A DNA stretch of 64,000 nucleotides from Lophium mytilinum (taxonomy: Eukaryota > Ascomycota > Dothideomycetes > Mytilinidiales > Mytilinidiaceae): positions 1,458,928 through 1,522,927 of the forward strand of contig MU004198.1 of assembly GCA_010093605.1 (NCBI GenBank). Direction: 5' to 3'. A program made the translations under genes and the position numbers. Positions within the stretch are counted from its first letter, which is position 1. Each line of letters opens with the position of its first letter. Below the pieces are notes generated by a model. The model was given only the letters and a program-made list of their open reading frames with translations. It was not told the DNA's origin and searched no databases. Of this stretch, positions 10,655 through 21,189 are shown piece by piece.

Positions 10655-11135
10655 TACGACCCTTCTCTTTTTTTGCTTTTTTCTATACATGTGGTTCCGC
10701 ACTGGGGGATGCATCAACGAAACTAGGGTAGATCCGCGCTCCGGCCTTCACGTAATTAACAAGCAACACGCGCCCTAGTTCAGACAGTCCTCGCATTCGA
10801 CACATTGAAAGACAAAAGTATAGATTGTGTATGCCAATCGCATTATGCATTAATATACAGTTACTAGCATACAGTCCCCGACCCGATGAGGAGCTCCACT
10901 GGGCTCAACTCAAGATGCCTCCATGTAAACAAACTCCAAGAAAAAAACCAGACCAGGGGGTATATCCTCCGCCGAACGCTAGTCAAGGAAAGAGGGGATT
11001 TTTCGTCAAGTGCAGCATGCGATTCGCTAACGGTGCATCCGCTCTGCATCCAAAATCGAGAGAGGGCATCTCGTCGAGCGGCGTGAGCTAATATGGACAC
11101 TAAGAAGGGAGTCAGCAAGGGAAAGAGCGAGAACT
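10655..11135. other. Intergenic, 3' flank of the arrestin gene
   Basis: No gene seen. It likely contains the arrestin 3' UTR at its right end. Confidence 0.4.
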
Positions 11136-12494
11136 TCAAGATCCGAGGCTGAGCCGCTCAACCTCATGATCCAGTTCCGTCAAATCCCCGCTATAGTCCT
11201 CAACGGTGACCGGGGCGGCGTAGCCGGGCGGGCTGGCCGGCACGTCCTCGTACATGGGCGGCTGCTCCTCGTCCCAGGAGATGCCCATGCCGCCACGCTC
11301 GGTGAGAAGGAGGTTGAACTGGGTGCGCAAAACGCGCGCGGAGCCGGTGGGGGTTGGCTGGTTGAGCTTCTTGAGCGGCGCCCACTCCTCCGACACGACC
11401 ATCTCGATGACGAGGATGTGCCGCACGCTCATGCCGTTCTCGCTCTCGACGTTGCAGATGGGATTGCGGCGCGGGTCCATGGCCGCGTTGAACTCGACCT
11501 CGATGTTGCCGGCCGAGAAGTCGGTCTTCCAGCCGGTTTTGATGTCTTCGTGGGCGATGACGCGCATGTCCTCGTGCGCGATGCCTTTGTTGTCGCCGCC
11601 GAGCCGGCTGGTGTGCTTGGCGCAGGCGGGTGAGACGGACTTTTGGATTTCTTCAATCTTCCATTGCAGCTTGCGGAGGCGCCATTGGGTCTGGGAATCG
11701 GTTTTCTTGGTGACGATGCCTTGGATGCGCATCTCGACTTTGAAGTCGCCGATGGGGTAGACGACGCCGGGGAGCTTGACGGTGGCGGTGAGGTTGGTGG
11801 GCGGGAAGATGCGCACTGAGTGCTTGTCGGTCGTGGGAGGCAGGATTGCTCGCTTGATATCGATCACGTGGTTGAGGGTGATTTTCTCGCCAGTGGAGGT
11901 GGTCGCGGTGGCAAAAAGGTGGTAGTCGAGCAATGCAACAGATCCGTGGGTGGTCGCTGGGAGATGGCCGGGAAGGAGGGAGCTGAATGGGTACTGGTGC
12001 TCGCCCTTCTTAAGAGCAACAGGATCGGTAAGAATTGTCCATTTGTGGATTTCAGAGGTCTGGGTAGCACACTCGCGGCATTCTTTTGCCACGGGCTTCT
12101 TAGTGGTCGCAGTGGCCAGCAGCTGCATCTCAAAGGCGTCGACGGTAACGGCGGGATCGGTCACGTCTAGCTTTAAGCGGCCAGACAGCAATGCGCCTGT
12201 GGAGTTCTGCGGCGAGGCATAGAAGAGCAGCGGCGGTGACTCGATAATCATGGACAGCTTGGCGGGCTTGTGGGGCTCGACGCGGGGACTCTTCTTGTCC
12301 GAGTGATGGCGGCCGCCGAGGCTGTGGCGCTTGAGGTGCTCCATGCTAGACTGCTCGATCGATCGCTGTCTTGGGGGAGGCGAAACAGAGTACGGGGGAA
12401 GCAGCGGGGGGTTGATGGTGTTGATATGGTCGAGCTTGGAGGACGATGACGACTGCGTGGCCCTGCCGACAAACGCAAGGAGACGGCCGGGCAT
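11136..12494 (-). CDS. Alpha-arrestin, LDB19/Art1-like ubiquitin-ligase adaptor
   Basis: One exon, 452 aa, with ATG at 12492-12494. Alpha-arrestins recruit Rsp5/HulA-type HECT ligases to membrane transporters so that these are ubiquitinated and endocytosed. A Ser- and Pro-rich N-terminus (1-75) precedes an arrestin-N-like segment, PPLLFYASPQNSTGALLSGR LKLDV, typical of the LDB19 domain. Later come GEHQYPFSSLLPGHLPATTHG and the arrestin-C-like stretch FPPTNLTATVKLPGVVYPIG. Two PY-type motifs lie near the end: PPMY at about 412-415, a good WW-domain ligand, and PPGY at about 422-425. The presence of both the arrestin fold signature and the PY motif makes the role secure at family level. An alternative start is the internal Met before EHLKRHSLGG. 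Confidence 0.85.
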   Translation of the reverse strand: MPGRLLAFVGRATQSSSSSKLDHINTINPPLLPPYSVSPPPRQRSIEQSSMEHLKRHSLGGRHHSDKKSPRVEPHKPAKLSMIIESPPLLFYASPQNSTGALLSGRLKLDVTDPAVTVDAFEMQLLATATTKKPVAKECRECATQTSEIHKWTILTDPVALKKGEHQYPFSSLLPGHLPATTHGSVALLDYHLFATATTSTGEKITLNHVIDIKRAILPPTTDKHSVRIFPPTNLTATVKLPGVVYPIGDFKVEMRIQGIVTKKTDSQTQWRLRKLQWKIEEIQKSVSPACAKHTSRLGGDNKGIAHEDMRVIAHEDIKTGWKTDFSAGNIEVEFNAAMDPRRNPICNVESENGMSVRHILVIEMVVSEEWAPLKKLNQPTPTGSARVLRTQFNLLLTERGGMGISWDEEQPPMYEDVPASPPGYAAPVTVEDYSGDLTELDHEVERLSLGS

Positions 12495-14475
12495 GGCTGC
12501 GCTGGCTGCGTCAGGCAGGAAAATCCGGGGAGCGGCGCAGGGAAGATTTTCTTTTGTTCGTCAGGTGCAGCTAGTGTGTGGCTCGGCCCAGTGTGGCTAG
12601 TATTCACTCGCTAGGGAGCTTCTCGGAGGGATTGAGGTCGGGAGGGAAAACTGGGAGGGTTGAATTGGGGTAGAAGCAATCGAGGTAGAGGTAGTCAGGC
12701 AGGAGAGTCAGGCAGAAAAAGCAGAATGCAAGAAAATAATGAAGCTGGGGATGTTTGGGTCTTGTAGTGCGGCGGTACATAATGGAAACTGGTTTACTGA
12801 GGCTAGTGGCTCCATGTGCGGTGAGGGTGAATCACGTCTTGCGGGCCAGGGTGCATGCACTAACCCATGCTTTCAGATCAAGCGCCAGGGCTCCAATTGG
12901 CAGCCCGAGCCCAGGTCAGGAGGCCGAGCTCTCGTGATGCCTTTTGCGGTCAGTGGAAAACACCATCCGCCAGCTGGAGTGCTGCATCGCCAGCCCCTCA
13001 CTCATCAGCCCATCAAATAGTGCCCCCTTTGAGGCCCCTAATGCGGATCCACGCGGCCGTCAACACCACTAATTGCAGCAGCGCCATCTCAGCTCGGCGC
13101 TCTCGATGCAGGTCAGAATAGTCCTCAGCAGGGCAGCTAGCCAGACGCACTCCGCAAGTTGCAAGCTGATAACGGCGGCTGTTCCGGACTACGCCCGCCG
13201 TTGTCGTCCATGTGGCTTGATATTTTCTGGGACCGACGGCAGGGAACATCCGTAGCGCAGCAGCACATCTCTTACGCGAGTTGGGCCCCGGATGACGCTT
13301 CTTACGGCACCCTCTGACCTCCGGCCAGCGCGCCTCTGCGGGGAAGTTCATTATTGTTGCCCCTGTTGAAAGAAACCAACACCTTCTCCGAGGAGGCCTC
13401 CGAACGCGCCAGTAGATGCCTTGCGGCGCCCTGCTGTGTACCATGCTCTCTCCACTGAGCAGTTCCCGATGCTGCGTGCGGCGTCTACCATCATCGATTC
13501 GGATGCCAAGCATCGTGAAATAACGTAATGCGAGCAAAATTTTCTGGTGTTGGTGGCCCAATGCCAGCTACAGCCGCTGCCACGCGCCTTGCGTGACGCC
13601 CGCCCCATTTGACTCATGCTGTCCGTCTCCACCTGGGTGCCAGCGTGGACGAGTCCGGCCAGCACAGTGCTCTGTCACCTCTGTCTGGCCCTGTCATGGT
13701 GAGTAAGAAGCTCCACCCCTACCATCCGTTCGGAGACACTCCTTGAATCCATTACTCGATCGCTCTGCCAATAGAGTGCGAACCCTGAATTCTGTTACTC
13801 GATAATTAGCCAATAAACGTCCCGACCCGACGCCGGTCGCCTCTCGCCTCCACTATATTTGTCGGAGGCCTCCGTCGCGTGCATTCTCGACGCTCTTGAA
13901 ACAGAACTCCACGAGGCTGTGGAGCCGCACAAAAGATCCAAGTATCGCGGCTTCTTCACAAGCGATGTCGCATCAGCCCCACCGCCGTAGTAATCGCCGA
14001 AGGATTCGCTCTAGAAGTCTCTGCCGCCGCTAACGCTGCTTCCGGTCACTATTTTCTAAACCCAGAACTAGAAGTTTTCTTCCGGTCATTCGTTCCTTGT
14101 GGGGAGAAGGCGTTTTCGACCAGCCTAACGGCCCGAGCGATTGCCGACTAGAGTCATATTGGTAGAGCGCCCTGGCGCACGATTCGGATCCACACTTGCG
14201 ATTTTCTTCTTGCGGTAATTATCAGGTACCATCTAATGATTCATGTTTCGCAGAAAATTGCGCCTTCTTCCATCATTCTTCTCTCATTCTTCGAAACAAA
14301 AGCGCGTTCGTCTCTGCAAAAGGCCTCATCTTGGAATTGACATGTGCTATGCTGACTGTGTTCAATGATGCTGCTTTTCGTGACTAGTTTGAACCTCCTG
14401 CTCTCTCACTCTACTCCTTATCTTTCGAAGTGGAGGCCCTTCTCAGATGCTTTCCTTCGTCCAATCGCCATAAGC
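12495..14475. other. Gene-poor intergenic stretch
   Basis: No gene is supported. A 182-codon minus-strand frame at 13013-13561 has no domain and no coding-like composition. The first few hundred bases are the likely arrestin promoter and 5' UTR. Confidence 0.4.
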
Positions 14476-15130
14476 GACTCCACTCAGCTACGCTAACCTC
14501 AGCCCTACGAGCAGTGCATCGATAGCGATAACACATCAACCACTCTTTGGCTATGGAGTCACTCTGGTCTCCAATAAAATCCCTTTTCGGCACTACTATT
14601 CCAATCCTGTATTTCCTTCAACCTAACTGCTTTACCCGATACCACTCAGCTGCGCCATCGTCTTATACTCAGCCTACGAACAAGGCATAGACAGCCCACG
14701 GCCTATTAGCCACGCTCTCTCGATATTAAAGCCCATCCACCAATCCGTGGAACGCATAAGTGTGGCTGAATTGATATCTCTGTCCAGCTCCTCAACGCTA
14801 TAGCCTATCTGCACCCAATCACCATTTCCCCGCCCTCTCCCTCTCAGCCGCGTCATCTCTCAGCCCTACGAGTAGCGCAAGAACAACACACCAACCCCTC
14901 TTTAGCTAACAAGGTAAGGAGACAAATCCGATCAGTGTCTTCCAATTGCAGGCATCGACTACTCCATTCGGTTTCCCCAAGTTCCCAATTGATCTCACTC
15001 AGCTCCGCCACATCCTCAGCCCAACACCACAACCCTAGCTATATTTCAACTTTCCCCAGGAAATCACATCCAATAGTCCTAGATCGCATTGAATGCGGCT
15101 TAGCTACCAGCCTAATCGACCCAGCTCGAA
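14476..15130 (+). repeat. Worn-down repeat array with CTCAGC..CAGCCCTACGA heads
   Basis: Related heads occur at about 14483 (CTCAGCTACGCTAACCTCAG), 14644, 14842 (CTCAGCCGCGTCATCTCTCA) and 14997. The first and third share a following block: ACACATCAACCACTCTTTGG near 14530 against ACACACCAACCCCTCTTTAG near 14890. Spacing is irregular (about 160, 200 and 155 bp). It looks like an old duplicated sequence; the original content is not recognisable. Confidence 0.5.
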
Positions 15131-16191
15131 TCTAGGCCCTACTATACAAGCATCAGCCAGCCCAAAGCCTTCAGCTTCGTCCGCTCCGTCGAACTTCCCA
15201 AATCACATCCTCGACTTCAAAAGCTGCTAATGCGAGATGCATTGCATACACCGCTCCTCCAAAGAGTAGCCATTCAGAGATCAGGTTTGAAGGGCGCGTT
15301 AGTAGTAGGCTGCGACTCCGATTGACACTCCAAAACACCACAGCCTATTTCTACTTTTGCGGGAGTACGGTAAGCCCGCCTTCACAGTCGCAGGCACTCA
15401 TTACCCGTCTTCAAAAGCTATACGCCTGATCCACACGCCCAGGATTGTCGCACCTAATGCTCATTTTGGAGAGTACGTTGAAGGCACCTTGGTAGTACGA
15501 ACCACTCCTCCACTGCCGTGAAGAATTGGCGCAATTCGCGTTGTCGCGAACCGACTTCCATCCCCGATTATGGGGAGGGCGCTGGAGCGCTCCTGACAGC
15601 GGCAAATAAGATATCTCAGACACCCAAAGCCGGAGGCTGATTAACAGGCTCGAGATTCGCATCAATTTCTGTTTTATCAGAGTCCACCGGAGGGCTCCTG
15701 ACAGCATCGAGCACTCGTGGCCCAGCATGGAGGCTGCGAGGCTAGTTTCTCGGCTCCAGGACTTGTATAATGCGTCTTGGGTTTTGTGTTCGCCGAATGT
15801 CCATTGACAGTATCAACTCCTAATTACCTAATGCGTAAGACGCAGCTGATTTGAGGGCTTTTGAACCTCGCTGTGTGCTCTTGCTAGTAGAATGCGCTGA
15901 AGTACCCCTCACAGTATCAAACGCTCGGAGCTCACCCTCGTGCCTCTCGTCCAACTCACCCGCTCTCGTACATCCCGTTTAATCCCAGATTTCAAAGACA
16001 TCTTCTGAATCACGCCACACATCACCAAAACCCCATGAAAACATCAAGAGAAAAGATTATGATTACCGCACCCACTACCCCGTTCCTTCACGGGCAATAA
16101 GCCTACCTACTCCCCAGGCCAACCCCATCTCCACCGCAGAACCCACGAATAGGCAAGCTCCCAAAGGTCTTACCCTCCGCCTCAGTATAAC
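15131..16191. other. Intergenic with further degenerate repeats, 3' flank of the glutaminase gene
   Basis: Pairs of related short blocks are seen: GACTTCAAAAGCT near 15213 and GTCTTCAAAAGCT near 15408; GGAGCGCTCCTGACAGCGGC near 15584 and GGAGGGCTCCTGACAGCATC near 15689. No gene is visible. The right end probably holds the glutaminase 3' UTR. Confidence 0.4.
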
Positions 16192-18651
16192 CTACCACGC
16201 ATGCGCCCCCTGATTCGGCTGCAGCGCCAACAGCGCAAACGCCCCGCCCATAACCGGCCTTGCCCTGAAATGCGGCGCATCGCCAAACCCGCCATCACCA
16301 CCCGTCTCATAGATATCCGTAAACGGCACATCCAACGGCGTCTCCTCGATCCACTTCGCAATACCGCTGATGAACATATCGCGGGTATCGTCGCTCGCGA
16401 CCGCCGCCGCCCAGATCTCCCAGTCCGTCTTGGTGTACGCGTGGCGCGTGTCCAGCGGGACGCCGTACTTGCCGGCGACAGTCGGGTAGAAGTCGCTCTG
16501 CTGGGCATAGACAGAGGCGGGGACGAGGGAGGTGTTGAGGAGGGCGTCGGCGTAGAGGTTGTAGAGGATGCCCCACGAGGACTCGTTGCCGTAATTGAGC
16601 GTCGTGTGGGGCGGGGTGGAGTTTTTGTTGATGCCGAGGGTCTGCCACTCGTCGATGTAGTCGGCGGCGATGGAGCTGTAGTTCTTGGCGTCGGCTTTGT
16701 GCGAGGTGTGCGCGGCGATGTTGGCCATGGCTTGGATGCCGATCATGCCTTTGAGGGCGAGGTTGGTTTGGTTGCTGGGAAGGTGGGTTAGTGGGATGCC
16801 GGTAAGGTGGGAGGAGGAGCTTACACAAGGGGTCCCGCAAAGTCGTCGGTGGAGAGCTGCTCCTTGGGGATCAGCGCTTCGTCGATCAAGTACTGCGTCC
16901 ACTGGTTGAGGATCTTGTAGTGCTCGCGGAGGTACTGGGTGTTGCCGGTCTGTTGCCAGTATGCCAGGACCATGATGAGCATGTTGCCGCACTCCTCGAG
17001 CGGCATCGCCTCGTCCTTGCCGTCCTCATGCCCGGTTGCGTTGGGGAAGTTGGAGCCCAAGTCATGCATGGAATACTGGTTTGGGTAGTGACCGGATTCC
17101 TGGTTCTCGAAGAGCGGGTCTAGGAGCATTTTGACTAGGTCGGGGTTCATGTAGAGGAATCCTGGAAAAGCCGGGAACATGACATCGACAGTCTGAGTGT
17201 TGCCGTCCGAGGAGATTTCCTTCAGGAATAGATATGGCTTTTGCTTGGTGCCGGCGAGCTCAACACCACCGAAGGCTTGACGGGCAGCGAGCGATGTGAT
17301 GGTGAGATAGTCTGTACCAGCTGCGGCGATAGAATCCGTAGCAACCTTGCTATCAAGCTTGTCCGAGGCCTCAACCGCGTTGTCGTAATCGTGATGGAAG
17401 AAGGTGAGCTAGAATCAGTGAGATATAGTCCTTTACAATTGCCTGGGAAATTGACGTATTGACTTACAGCAGCCTGATCCGTATCGAAGTACTCAGTCCA
17501 CAAAGAAGGCAAGGAAACTACACCATGTTTCCCGAGAAACTGAATTGCATCCTCTTGGCAAAGCCCGATAGTGAAGAGCGTGTTCACTGGCTCAGTCGAC
17601 ACTGAGCCAAGAGCAACGGAGAATGCAAACACTGGCCAATGGTCGAAGATCGCACGATACTTCTTGTCCTTCGAATCAGGCAACGTGCCGTTTTGAGAGA
17701 AGGTGCCTCGCACGTCGGTATCTGCGCCAGTTGCCCAGGTGAGGCCACGCTTGCTGTCAGTAGCGTAGTACCAGTTGCCTATGTCACAATGTCAGCGGAA
17801 CTGGAATCGTTGAAGTTGGAGCGACGACTTACCCCATTCGCTCTGATCGTTCTTCTCCGAGAAGAGCATTGGAGTCTGCTTCCAGATCTTGTGGAACGCG
17901 ACTTGGCCGCCAGAATTTCCGGAGTCCCCTAAGTTGTGACGGTTAGAATCCCATCACAGTATACTACTATTTGGAATGGCGGCGGAACCAAGGCGAGAGC
18001 AGTGCTTTACTTACATTGCGCAACGTCGGATCTATCGCCAGAGACGAATTCTGGGAGCTGAGTCAGTAGGATGTAATGCTAGTTGTGGATCGAGACAACA
18101 TACCGGCCGAGATGTCTGAGTACACCTGTATGTCATGTTTATGCCCGTCCGTCGACACGACCTCAACGTCCATGTACGAGAAGATCAAGGATTGGCGCTT
18201 GAGGTCGTTCGGGTTGATTGGCGATAGGAACGTGACCCTCACGGAGACTTTGCCGTCAACATCCATGGTGAAGATGCTCTTCGTTGACGTGTACTCGGCC
18301 GAAGTCTGGTTGACAAAGTTGTCAAACCCTTCGGGTTTTCCCATCCACACATAGGACGTGCCATCGACGCGAACGATACCAGCCCATCCAAGTGTCTGGC
18401 CACTTCATATTTTGTCAGTGACGGCGGTGAAAAGGTCTTGCCATGAGAGGGAGAACTTACGCCCAGAACTGAGGCCATTGGCCTGGCAGGTACCCGCCAT
18501 TGGAGCCAGATGCTCCGGCAGGCAGCCAAGCAGACAGGTATGGAGACTTGACGGCTAGGGGAAACGAGGGTGGTCGAGCAGGAGTCCAGGTGGAATCGGC
18601 CAAGACAACGGCCAGGAGGAGCGGAAGTATCAGAGCGAACCTAGGAAACAT
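16192..18651 (-). CDS. gtaA: Secreted glutaminase A
   Basis: Glutaminase A hydrolyses L-glutamine to glutamate and ammonia outside the cell or in the wall. Seven exons, read from the right: 18461-18651, 18104-18402, 18015-18050, 17833-17928, 17468-17778, 16825-17408 and 16192-16774. The junctions keep frame and give 699 aa, close to the roughly 690 aa of Aspergillus GtaA. A signal peptide (ALILPLLLAVVLADS) is followed by WTPARPPSFPLAVKSPYLSA and GQWPQFWAGQTLGWAGIVRV, the family's opening. Later landmarks are EFVSGDRSDVAQW, EKNDQSEWGNWYYATD, FPGFLYMNPDLVKMLLDPLF, LEECGNMLIMVLAYWQQTGN and the C-terminal FTDIYETGGDGGFGDAPHFR. Third exon is only 36 nt. The first part of the upstream region carries 18-bp repeats (18670-18824). 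The family call is strong. Confidence 0.93.
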
Positions 18652-18669
18652 TCTGCTGAATGCGGCGGA

Positions 18670-18824
18670 GGATGCTGGCGATGCAGAGCGAGAGTCCTGT
18701 GAAGTTGACTGACTAGGAGACTGGCGAGGCAGAGTGGACGTCCTCCGGAGTAGCAGGATCGAGGATGCTGGTGATGCAGAATATCCTCTGCAGTGGCAGG
18801 ATCAAGGATGCTGGTGATGCAGAG
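18670..18824 (+). repeat. Three GGATGCTGG(C/T)GATGCAGA repeats upstream of the glutaminase gene
   Basis: Copies lie at 18670-18688, 18763-18780 and 18806-18824. The last two also share GCAGGATC(G/A)A before the core, with a spacing of 43 bp. All are within 20 to 175 bp upstream of the ATG, so they fall in the likely 5' UTR or promoter. They could be regulatory or simply local duplications. Confidence 0.5.
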
Positions 18825-19119
18825 TGAGTGTAGAGTTGGTTGTCCAGGTCTTGGAGCCCGACAGGGCCGCTTTATAAGTGTAGGTTGGGGGAGGTGCCAG
18901 GCCGGAGCGGTATTCACTTAGGTAGAACGATTCGGAAAGTCGCGGTCCAAAGGCCTCACTTCTCGGGTTAGGATATTGGTGTATATGGTATAAGGACAGA
19001 AAGCTACTAGGTGAAATATTTATACTATGAAAAATTGCCTGTTGGTGGTACCGCGAAGTGCTCGACCATGGTTTCAACGGTGTCCTTAGTCATCCCATGA
19101 TTGAACTTCCACGGATCAG
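18825..19119. other. Glutaminase upstream region
   Basis: No gene seen. AT content rises near 18970-19040, in keeping with a promoter. Confidence 0.35.
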
Positions 19120-19275
19120 TTGATTCGTGGCACTGGTAAAACCATATCAGCTGGATACCAGTCGTTCAGTCAAGAGGCAGCTCGGATTCCGCCGGATGAC
19201 TTTTTACATCGCGCCCAGGTTTTGGAGCCTTGTTGTGGCAGCCCTAGCAGTGGCAAACGAGTGTGCACAATTGAA
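19120..19275 (+). repeat. Degenerate family A MITE copy
   Basis: The right half matches the family: TTCAGTCAAGAGGCAGCTCG, then TTTTACATCGCGCCCAGG, then GAGCCTTGTTGTGGCAGCCC followed by TAGCAGTGGCAAACGAGTGTGC. These align in order with TCAGTCAAGAAGCAGTC, GACATCGCCC and CCTTGTGGGGCCACCCC..AGCAGTGGCG of the 46656 copy. The left end (GTGGCACTGG near 19125) is worn. A 178-codon frame that starts in this copy (19120-19656) is not taken as a gene. Confidence 0.55.
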
Positions 19276-21189
19276 AGTCCTGAAGAGCATGATGTTAGGG
19301 TACTGCTTGTCAGCTCGAAAGGAATGCCGACCGGAACTGGTAGATCCTCAGAGCCACTAAGAACCTTTCTAAGAATGCTGTCAAGGGTAGGCCAAGGCCT
19401 GTTGGCTCGGAAGTCGCGATTTCCAGCATCTTGGAAGCATCAGATGACAAAATTTGGCAGGAAGAGGCATCAAGAGCGTAGCGAGAACGATACTTATCAT
19501 GGGGTATCGGGCCCGAAGAAGAAATGGGTTTTATTGTATAAGTCATACCAGAAACCGGGCAATATAGAGGCCAAGCAGTACGCCAAAATCGGATGTTCAG
19601 AAGCACAGAAAGAGAGCATCGAGACTCAGCCCCGAACTGTACCTGAGTATCACTGATAGAAGACCTGTGAGGAAAACAGCGATGCTGCAACTCTTGCGGA
19701 ATCGTGGTTGCTTTGCGTTTCTGACCGAACGTGGTGTATCTCGCTGCGTGTGATTTGGGGCTGTGATGAATTGTGAGAAGAGCTGGGGACCTGCTGAGGA
19801 AGAGTTTTAATCTCCACTGAGACTGTGATGGCTAGGGATAATAGCTGATGGGAGCGTGCATGTTGTAGTCGACTTGGCGAGGGCCGATAGTCCGAGCATG
19901 GAGGTCACGGCGGGATGATGTCGGCATGCCATAGACCACGCGAAGAGTCTCAGCTTTGAGCTGCGGCATATGGCATAGCATAGGTAGGGGCTAGCACGAG
20001 CAGGATTCAATCGTAGCGGGGGAGAGATCTGGGGATGGGAGCGTGTCGTGGAAGCAGTTCACAGCTGATGCCATAGAAGGTCGTGTGTCGCGCTAGGGTG
20101 GGCCTGTGCGCACATCAAGCGCTGCATACAGATCCACCGGGGTAGTGAGATTCGTGCTGGCGCGGGCCAGATGGCTACCAGGGGGCCTCCTTGCGCTTAT
20201 GCAGGCTGATCTGGGCGTTCGGAGGAACTTCTACAGGACTAAGCTTGATCCCGGGATTGCACGCAAGTGAATGTACATACATACATACTAATGCAAACTT
20301 TTTCGACGAACATCAACGCTCACGGGTTTTCCGGGTTTCACTTCAGGATGTCGCGAAGTGCTAGCTTTCGATATATCCTGATCCGCACTATCGCTTCTCA
20401 CATGCACCAAAGGGAAATGCCAATGGGTGGAAGGATACATTCCTCCTCTAATGTTGGCTTTCGAGGACACTAGGTCTCAAAGCTCTAGCTGAGAAAGGTG
20501 TTGCTGAATGCTGCCAGCATGACTATCATTAATTGCGCCCAAGCCCCGACTATATTAGTAGCGCTGTGTAACCCTTCCAACGTTTGTTGTTTGGCGCTTT
20601 CGTGAGGCAAACAAACGCGGAACCGGCCGTGTACCGTTACATCCGACATCCACGTTCCAACCGGCTCTTCGCGGTCTTCGTTACGAAATTTGTTGACAGC
20701 TGTGCCGATATTCTACGAAGCAGGCGTGAGTGAATCTTAAGTTGGGAGAAGCCAGGGATATGCGATTAGACGATGGCTCAGAACGTGGAAGGAAGGATTA
20801 TCATTAGCTAATTTAAGCTGAGTTTTTATATTAGTACAGTATCCTCATGAACGCTAAGAAGCAGAACGAGTGGCGAAAAATGCTGCATAGATATCGAAAA
20901 AAATCTCACCAACAACAAATCATGAGACCTCCTACTCCAGGAACGTTATATGTCAATACCAACGCCAGACAATCCAAGAATCCTACCAGTATGTGACCTT
21001 GCGATTCGAAAATCATAATGATAATGACGGGGTATCGCGAACGTGAAAGCAGATAATGATAAATCGTGGATGCAGTGACGCCAATCCCAGGCGCTGGAAA
21101 AGTCTTATGAAGGCTCGCATAAACAAGGAATACTCCAACAGATGGTCGTAAATACGTTCAGATCTCTTCCAACATGCCTCCTGGGCACC
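19276..21189. other. Gene-poor intergenic stretch
   Basis: No gene is supported. A short ACAT microsatellite lies near 20273-20288. The part after about 20800 is AT-rich and likely includes the kinase gene's 3' UTR and terminator. Confidence 0.4.

Noticed and set aside
13013-13561. 182-codon minus-strand ORF
   Set aside because: No domain, Arg-rich random-like composition and no supporting context.
19120-19656. Plus-strand ORF of 178 codons
   Set aside because: Its first third lies inside a degenerate MITE copy and no domain is visible.
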